From assembly GCA_937988705.1 (NCBI GenBank), contig CALKIA010000409.1:1-25461 (forward strand): 25,461 bases of DNA. Reading direction: 5' to 3'. The first letter of the stretch is position 1. Each line of letters opens with the position of its first letter. Source of the stretch: an uncultured Chloroflexota bacterium. GTDB lineage: Bacteria; Chloroflexota; Anaerolineae; Aggregatilineales; Phototrophicaceae. Below are positions 21,965 through 25,461 of the stretch, piece by piece. Made by a program: the position numbers and the translations under genes. A model generated the notes under the pieces. The model was not told the DNA's origin. It ran no database searches and saw only the letters and a program-made list of their open reading frames with translations.

Positions 21965-23233
21965 ATGCCACGCATCTTCATCAGTCACAGCAGCAAAGAT
22001 AATGCATTTGCCGAACGCTTGGCGCTTGCCCTGCGCGCCCGCGGCGCTGACGTCTGGATCGATCTCTCTGATATCCCGGCAGGCATGAAGTGGAGCACGG
22101 CCATTCAGCAGGGGCTCGATTCGTGCGAACTGATGATCCTCGTGATTTCGCCCGATTCAATGGGGTCGACGAATGTCGAGGATGAATGGCAGTATTACAT
22201 TGACGATAAGAAGCTGATTGTTCCCATACGCTGGATTCCCGCAAAGGTACATTTTCAGCTTAGGCGGCATCAGTACGTTGATTTTCACCAGCAGGAATTT
22301 GACGCCGCTCTGGCTCAGCTCGTAAAAGAACTTGCCCGAAACGGTTTCGCTGCGAATTCGACCCCACCCCCGGCCCCTCCCCGAATTCAGGGAGGGGCGA
22401 AAGAAAACACACCTGCCGCTGCTCCCCCTCTCCTCGTTTCGGAGAGGGGGTCGGGGGGTGAGGTGCGCACTTTCCCCCGCATCCTCAAACCGGATTGGGT
22501 GGGCAAGATCATCCCTGCGCCATTCGAATGGTGTGTTGTACCAGCGGGTAAAGTGACGCTTGAACCGAGCAGGGCTGACAACGACTACTTGAAACAGACG
22601 CAAATATTTGAAGTCCCTGAATTCCAGATTGCGCGCTACCCGATCACCAACGCGCAGTTTGAGGTCTTCGTCACGGCAAAAGACGGGTGGCGTGATCCCC
22701 AATGGTGGTACTACGCTGATGAGGCGCGAATTTGGCGCAAAGAGCATACTCAATTTGAACCGGCTGCATTCAAAGATTGTGCTGACTGCCCACGTGAAAC
22801 CGTGTCATGGTACTCGGCCGTGGCGTTCACGCGCTGGTTGAGCGCCAAAACCGGTGAAAAGATCACTCTGCTAAACGAGCAGGAGTGGCAGCGGGCTGCG
22901 CAGGGCGATGATGGACGCATCTACCCGTGGGGAAAAGAGTGGGACGCCGCAAAATGCAATTCGAAGGAAAGCGAGATTGGCAGGACGACACCCGTCACGC
23001 ATTATCCGCAGGGCGCGAGCTCTTGGGGTGTGGTGGATATGAGCGGCAATGTGTGGGAATGGTGTTCGACTAATTGGGAAACTGGCATCAATGATCTAGA
23101 CGGAGTAAATGTTCGTGTGGTGCGTGGCGGCGCGTGGAACTACTATATGAACAACGCGCTCGCCGGGTATCGCTACTTCTGGAGGCCGGGTGTACGGAAC
23201 CTCAATCTGGGATTTCGCATTGCCAGCTCTTAA
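21965..23233 (+). CDS. TIR-domain / SUMF1 (FGE-sulfatase) fusion protein
   Basis: A 422-residue two-domain protein. Residues 2-125 form a TIR domain: RIFISHSSKD (3-12), VWIDLSDIPAG (30-40), LMILVISPDS (56-65), NVEDEWQYY (70-78; Glu74 is the candidate NADase glutamate) and LIVPIRW (84-90). Residues 133-167 are a Pro/Gly-rich linker encoded by two repeat hairpins. Residues about 180-422 form a formylglycine-generating-enzyme-like, C-type-lectin fold (PRETVSWYSAVAFTRWL, PWGKEW, VVDMSGNVWEW, VRGGAWN, LGFRIASS). The paired active-site cysteines of true FGE are not evident, so this is probably a binding domain. TIR-SUMF1 fusions are known in cyanobacteria and Chloroflexota; a sensing or defence role is inferred. 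The ATG at 21965 was chosen because earlier in-frame ATGs overlap the promoter. Confidence 0.85.
   Translation: MPRIFISHSSKDNAFAERLALALRARGADVWIDLSDIPAGMKWSTAIQQGLDSCELMILVISPDSMGSTNVEDEWQYYIDDKKLIVPIRWIPAKVHFQLRRHQYVDFHQQEFDAALAQLVKELARNGFAANSTPPPAPPRIQGGAKENTPAAAPPLLVSERGSGGEVRTFPRILKPDWVGKIIPAPFEWCVVPAGKVTLEPSRADNDYLKQTQIFEVPEFQIARYPITNAQFEVFVTAKDGWRDPQWWYYADEARIWRKEHTQFEPAAFKDCADCPRETVSWYSAVAFTRWLSAKTGEKITLLNEQEWQRAAQGDDGRIYPWGKEWDAAKCNSKESEIGRTTPVTHYPQGASSWGVVDMSGNVWEWCSTNWETGINDLDGVNVRVVRGGAWNYYMNNALAGYRYFWRPGVRNLNLGFRIASS
22361..22464. repeat. Composite repeat family 2 element inside a coding region
   Basis: Two hairpins, CCCCTCCC/GGGAGGGG (22374-22381 with 22390-22397) and CCCCCTCTCC/GGAGAGGGGG (22424-22433 with 22441-22450), are flanked by CCCCACCCCCGG on the left and GGGGGGTGAGG on the right, which are inverted copies of the same end. 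The roughly 104-nt element keeps the reading frame open and encodes residues 133-167 of the TIR-SUMF1 protein. Confidence 0.8.
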
Positions 23234-23298
23234 TTCTGTTTCTTGTGTTTTTAACCTATCTAGCAGCGGCTCAAAACTGGAAAATGTATCAAGCCTTT

Positions 23299-23333
23299 CC
23301 CCCTCGCCCCTGGGAGAGGGGCCGGGGGTGAGG
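23299..23333. repeat. Palindromic repeat family 2, partly decayed
   Basis: CCCCCTCGCCCCTGGGAGAGG continues into GGCCGGGGGTGAGG. The right end matches the element inside the TIR-SUMF1 gene. It occupies most of the right half of the 101-nt gap before the convergent deacetylase gene and ends next to its stop codon. Confidence 0.7.
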
Positions 23334-23334
23334 T

Positions 23335-24363
23335 TTATAACCCATGCACCCGCTTGACCCGCGCGATCACATTTTCGACGCCTGCCCGTTCGCTGTACGG
23401 TGACGCGCCGAGCGGATCGACCGTTTCCTCTCCCAACAGCACCCGCGCGATGTTTGCCACGCCTTCGCTCAGCACGTCGAGGTTGTAGCCGCCCTCCACA
23501 ATGAACGCGATTTTGCCCCCGCACAACTGATCCGCCATCCGCACCAGTTCGCGTGTCAGGTGGGCGTAACCGCTCAGCGACAGGTGCACCCCCGCCAGTG
23601 GATCATCCCAGTGCGCATCATAACCCGCCGAGACGAGGATCAGCTCCGGTTGGTAGCGGAGCGCCGCCGGCCACACGATCTGCTCGAAGATTGCCGCGTA
23701 AGTCGCATCGCCGTGACCGCCTGGCAGCGGAATATTGATCGTATACCCCGCGCCTTTGCCCGCGCCCGCATCCTCCAGCGCGCCCGTGCCGGGGTAAATG
23801 CCTTGCTGGTGCGTCGAGATGAACAGCACCGACGGATCGGTGTAGAACATCGCTTCGGTGCCGTTGCCGTGATGCACGTCATAATCTACAATGAGGATGC
23901 GGCTTAACCCATACTGCTGCTGTGCATAGCGCGCCGCGAGCGCAATATTACCGAGCAGGCAGAAGCCCATCCCGTGATCCGGCATGGCGTGATGTCCCGG
24001 CGGGCGCACAGCAGCGAGCGCATTGGTCGCCGCGCCGCTCATGACCGCATCGACGGCGCGGACAGCACCGCCCGCCGCCAGCCGCGCGATCTCATAGGAC
24101 GAAGGATTGGCATACGTATCAGCATCTAAGCGGACGGTACGATCCAGCCCGCTCAGCTTGTCTAAGAGGTCGAGATAGCGCGGGGTATGCACGCTGAGAA
24201 GCAGATCGCGCTCAATCGGCGTCGCTGCGCCGCTGTGCATCCGCGCCGCCAGGCCAGTTTCATCCAGCCGCTGCCAGATCGCCCGGATGCGCCCGGCATG
24301 TTCGGGATGACCCGGCGAATCGTGTTCCGGATAGCGCGGATGCGTGACATACAGCGTGGTCAT
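23335..24363 (-). CDS. Histone deacetylase-like (AcuC/APAH-type) hydrolase
   Basis: A 342-residue zinc hydrolase of the arginase/deacetylase superfamily. Relatives remove acetyl groups from lysines of acetyl-CoA synthetase (AcuC) or from acetylated polyamines. Active-site residues: the His pair in RPPGHHA (120-126), the zinc ligands Asp162 and His164 in DYDVHHGNGT (160-169), Asp249 in SAGYDAH (245-251) and the transition-state Tyr293 in EGGYNL (290-295). The substrate cannot be decided from sequence. I chose the ATG at 24363, with AAAGG 8 nt upstream, over a GTG at 24381. It is divergent from the AAA ATPase gene and converges on the TIR-SUMF1 gene. Confidence 0.93.
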   Translation of the reverse strand: MTTLYVTHPRYPEHDSPGHPEHAGRIRAIWQRLDETGLAARMHSGAATPIERDLLLSVHTPRYLDLLDKLSGLDRTVRLDADTYANPSSYEIARLAAGGAVRAVDAVMSGAATNALAAVRPPGHHAMPDHGMGFCLLGNIALAARYAQQQYGLSRILIVDYDVHHGNGTEAMFYTDPSVLFISTHQQGIYPGTGALEDAGAGKGAGYTINIPLPGGHGDATYAAIFEQIVWPAALRYQPELILVSAGYDAHWDDPLAGVHLSLSGYAHLTRELVRMADQLCGGKIAFIVEGGYNLDVLSEGVANIARVLLGEETVDPLGASPYSERAGVENVIARVKRVHGL

Positions 24364-24427
24364 AAACGAGCCTTTCTGCACAGTGCCCGCATCATAACCG
24401 TGAATCGTGTTTCTTAAAAGAACAATC

Positions 24428-24433
24428 TATAAT
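24428..24433 (+). promoter_or_regulatory. -10 element for the AAA ATPase gene
   Basis: A perfect TATAAT 79 nt before the chosen start codon. It overlaps an in-frame ATG at 24432, making the later ATG (24513) the more likely start. The -35 is weak. Confidence 0.4.
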
Positions 24434-24512
24434 GGCTGAACGAAAGCGTAACCAGTTATCCCTCTTGCGCCGCATGCAGGCCGACAAGAAGGGTAAAAAG
24501 AGGACAGAACCT

Positions 24513-25461
24513 ATGCAGTATGAACGGCTTGTCCAGTGGGCGCGAGAAACGTGGCAAGCGCGGTGGGGCGATCAACCCTACGTCACCGTCTGGGCATCCA
24601 CGGAATGCAGCAACATGATCGCTCAAAGTCAGGTCAAAACGGGGCGCAAGCTGCGCGGCAAAATGCGTTACGATGGCGCAGAACCATTGGACTGCCCCCA
24701 CATCGTCCCCATCAGTGACTACGGGTCACGCGGGAAGAAGATGGTGCTCACTGCGAGCGCGGGTGCGTTCGCGTTCAAGTTCTCGGAAGATGGTGGTGGT
24801 AGCTACGAAGTGATTTACGCCAGCGCGTATTTCAGCGACGATGTGCAGGATTTGACCGCGGTGGCGCTCGTCCCCGCCAACAAGCTGGAAGGCTGGGCGG
24901 CGTTTGAGTTTGCCTGCGCCCGCGCGGTGCGCCCGCGGATTCGCCGCCGCCGCGATGTGTACATCATCGGCGGGACGGATGCCTTCTTCGACCCGACGGT
25001 CGATTGGGACGACATCATTCTCGCGGACGACATCAAATCGCGTTTGCTGGACGATATGGAAGCGTTCTTCACCAAAGGCGTGCACATCTACCGCCAGTTG
25101 AAGCTGCCGCCGTTCCGCAAGCTGCTGCTGGCGGGCGTCCCGGGCACGGGCAAAACGATGCTGTGCGCGGCGATGGCGAAGATCGCCATTACCAAGGGGC
25201 GCGTGGTGGTGTACGTCTCCGGCGCGGATCGCGACGGCGCATCTTTCGAGAAGATTCAGCGGGCGCTGCAAGCGGTCACGGCGGCGCGCTACCCTGTGCT
25301 GCTGATCGTCGAGGAGCTGGACGCGTATCTGCAAGGCGACGATAAGGCGCGCGTGCTCAATGTGCTGGACGGCATCGAGTCGCCGAACAACCCCAAAGGC
25401 GCGCTGCTGCTGGCGACGACCAACTACCCGGAAGCGATTGACGAGCGCATCTCCAAACGTC
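24513..25461 (+). CDS. AAA-family ATPase (partial, runs off window)
   Basis: The first 316 residues of an AAA ATPase. The N-terminal 195 residues are an unrecognised mixed domain with a conserved-looking DWDDIILADDIKSRLLDDME just before the ATPase core. Walker A is GVPGTGKT (208-215). Walker B reads LLIVEELD (263-270), with Glu where the family usually has Asp. Sensor 1 is ATTNYPE with Asn304, and an Arg follows in DERISKR. The core resembles BCS1/cell-division-protein-type AAA domains. The ATG at 24513 has GAGGA 8 nt upstream. An in-frame ATG at 24432 would add 27 basic residues (MAERKRNQL and on) but overlaps the -10. The 3' end is outside the window. Confidence 0.85.
   Translation, partial: MQYERLVQWARETWQARWGDQPYVTVWASTECSNMIAQSQVKTGRKLRGKMRYDGAEPLDCPHIVPISDYGSRGKKMVLTASAGAFAFKFSEDGGGSYEVIYASAYFSDDVQDLTAVALVPANKLEGWAAFEFACARAVRPRIRRRRDVYIIGGTDAFFDPTVDWDDIILADDIKSRLLDDMEAFFTKGVHIYRQLKLPPFRKLLLAGVPGTGKTMLCAAMAKIAITKGRVVVYVSGADRDGASFEKIQRALQAVTAARYPVLLIVEELDAYLQGDDKARVLNVLDGIESPNNPKGALLLATTNYPEAIDERISKR

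Overview
The window looks like chromosomal DNA of a bacterium from the Chloroflexota, probably an Anaerolineae-like lineage. This is inferred, not proven. The DNA is fairly GC-rich with short intergenic gaps, there is a Bacillus-type LexA box in front of uvrB, the YidC is short and lacks a large periplasmic domain, and two families of short palindromic repeats of a kind I associate with Chloroflexota are scattered between genes. There is no prophage, CRISPR array or insertion sequence.

Left part (1-5768): the first codons of a minus-strand gene, a small four-helix membrane protein, a plus-strand phosphofructokinase (pfkA, mixed-substrate type), and a minus-strand operon of two membrane-anchored dynamin-like GTPases followed by an MgtC/SapB-family membrane protein. 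Middle-left (5769-8608): diaminopimelate decarboxylase (lysA), a helix-turn-helix protein with a LAGLIDADG-like segment, and a two-tRNA operon. The upstream tRNA is initiator tRNA-fMet, split just before its anticodon by a compact, ORF-free group I intron. The downstream one is a second CAU tRNA, probably elongator Met. A strong terminator follows.

Centre (8609-15067): uvrB with a perfect SOS box over its start region, an M29 aminopeptidase, a thiol peroxidase (tpx), a YtcJ-like amidohydrolase and a PfkB-family kinase. The kinase is translationally coupled to jag at the end of the classic rpmH-rnpA-yidD-yidC-jag cluster (15064-19101, minus strand), which covers a ribosomal protein, RNase P protein, membrane insertion and an RNA-binding protein. 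A beta-propeller lipoprotein gene is inserted in that cluster between yidD and yidC.

Right part (19182-25461): a plus-strand operon of three genes I do not recognise, the first with winged-helix-like segments. Next come a TIR-SUMF1 fusion protein whose interdomain linker is encoded by a palindromic repeat element, a histone-deacetylase-like hydrolase (minus), and the start of an AAA ATPase running off the end.

Repeats: family 1 (core GGACRAGGC-NN-GCCTYGTCC, often next to GTAGGGAC) and family 2 (CCTCACCCCC-GACCCCTCTCC hairpins) lie mostly in 3' gaps. Several copies end in T-runs and probably serve as terminators. The strongest leads are the intron-bearing tRNA-fMet with a LAGLIDADG-like gene next to the tRNA pair, the repeat-derived linker and diversity-element-like C-terminus of the TIR-SUMF1 protein, and the uncharacterised three-gene operon.
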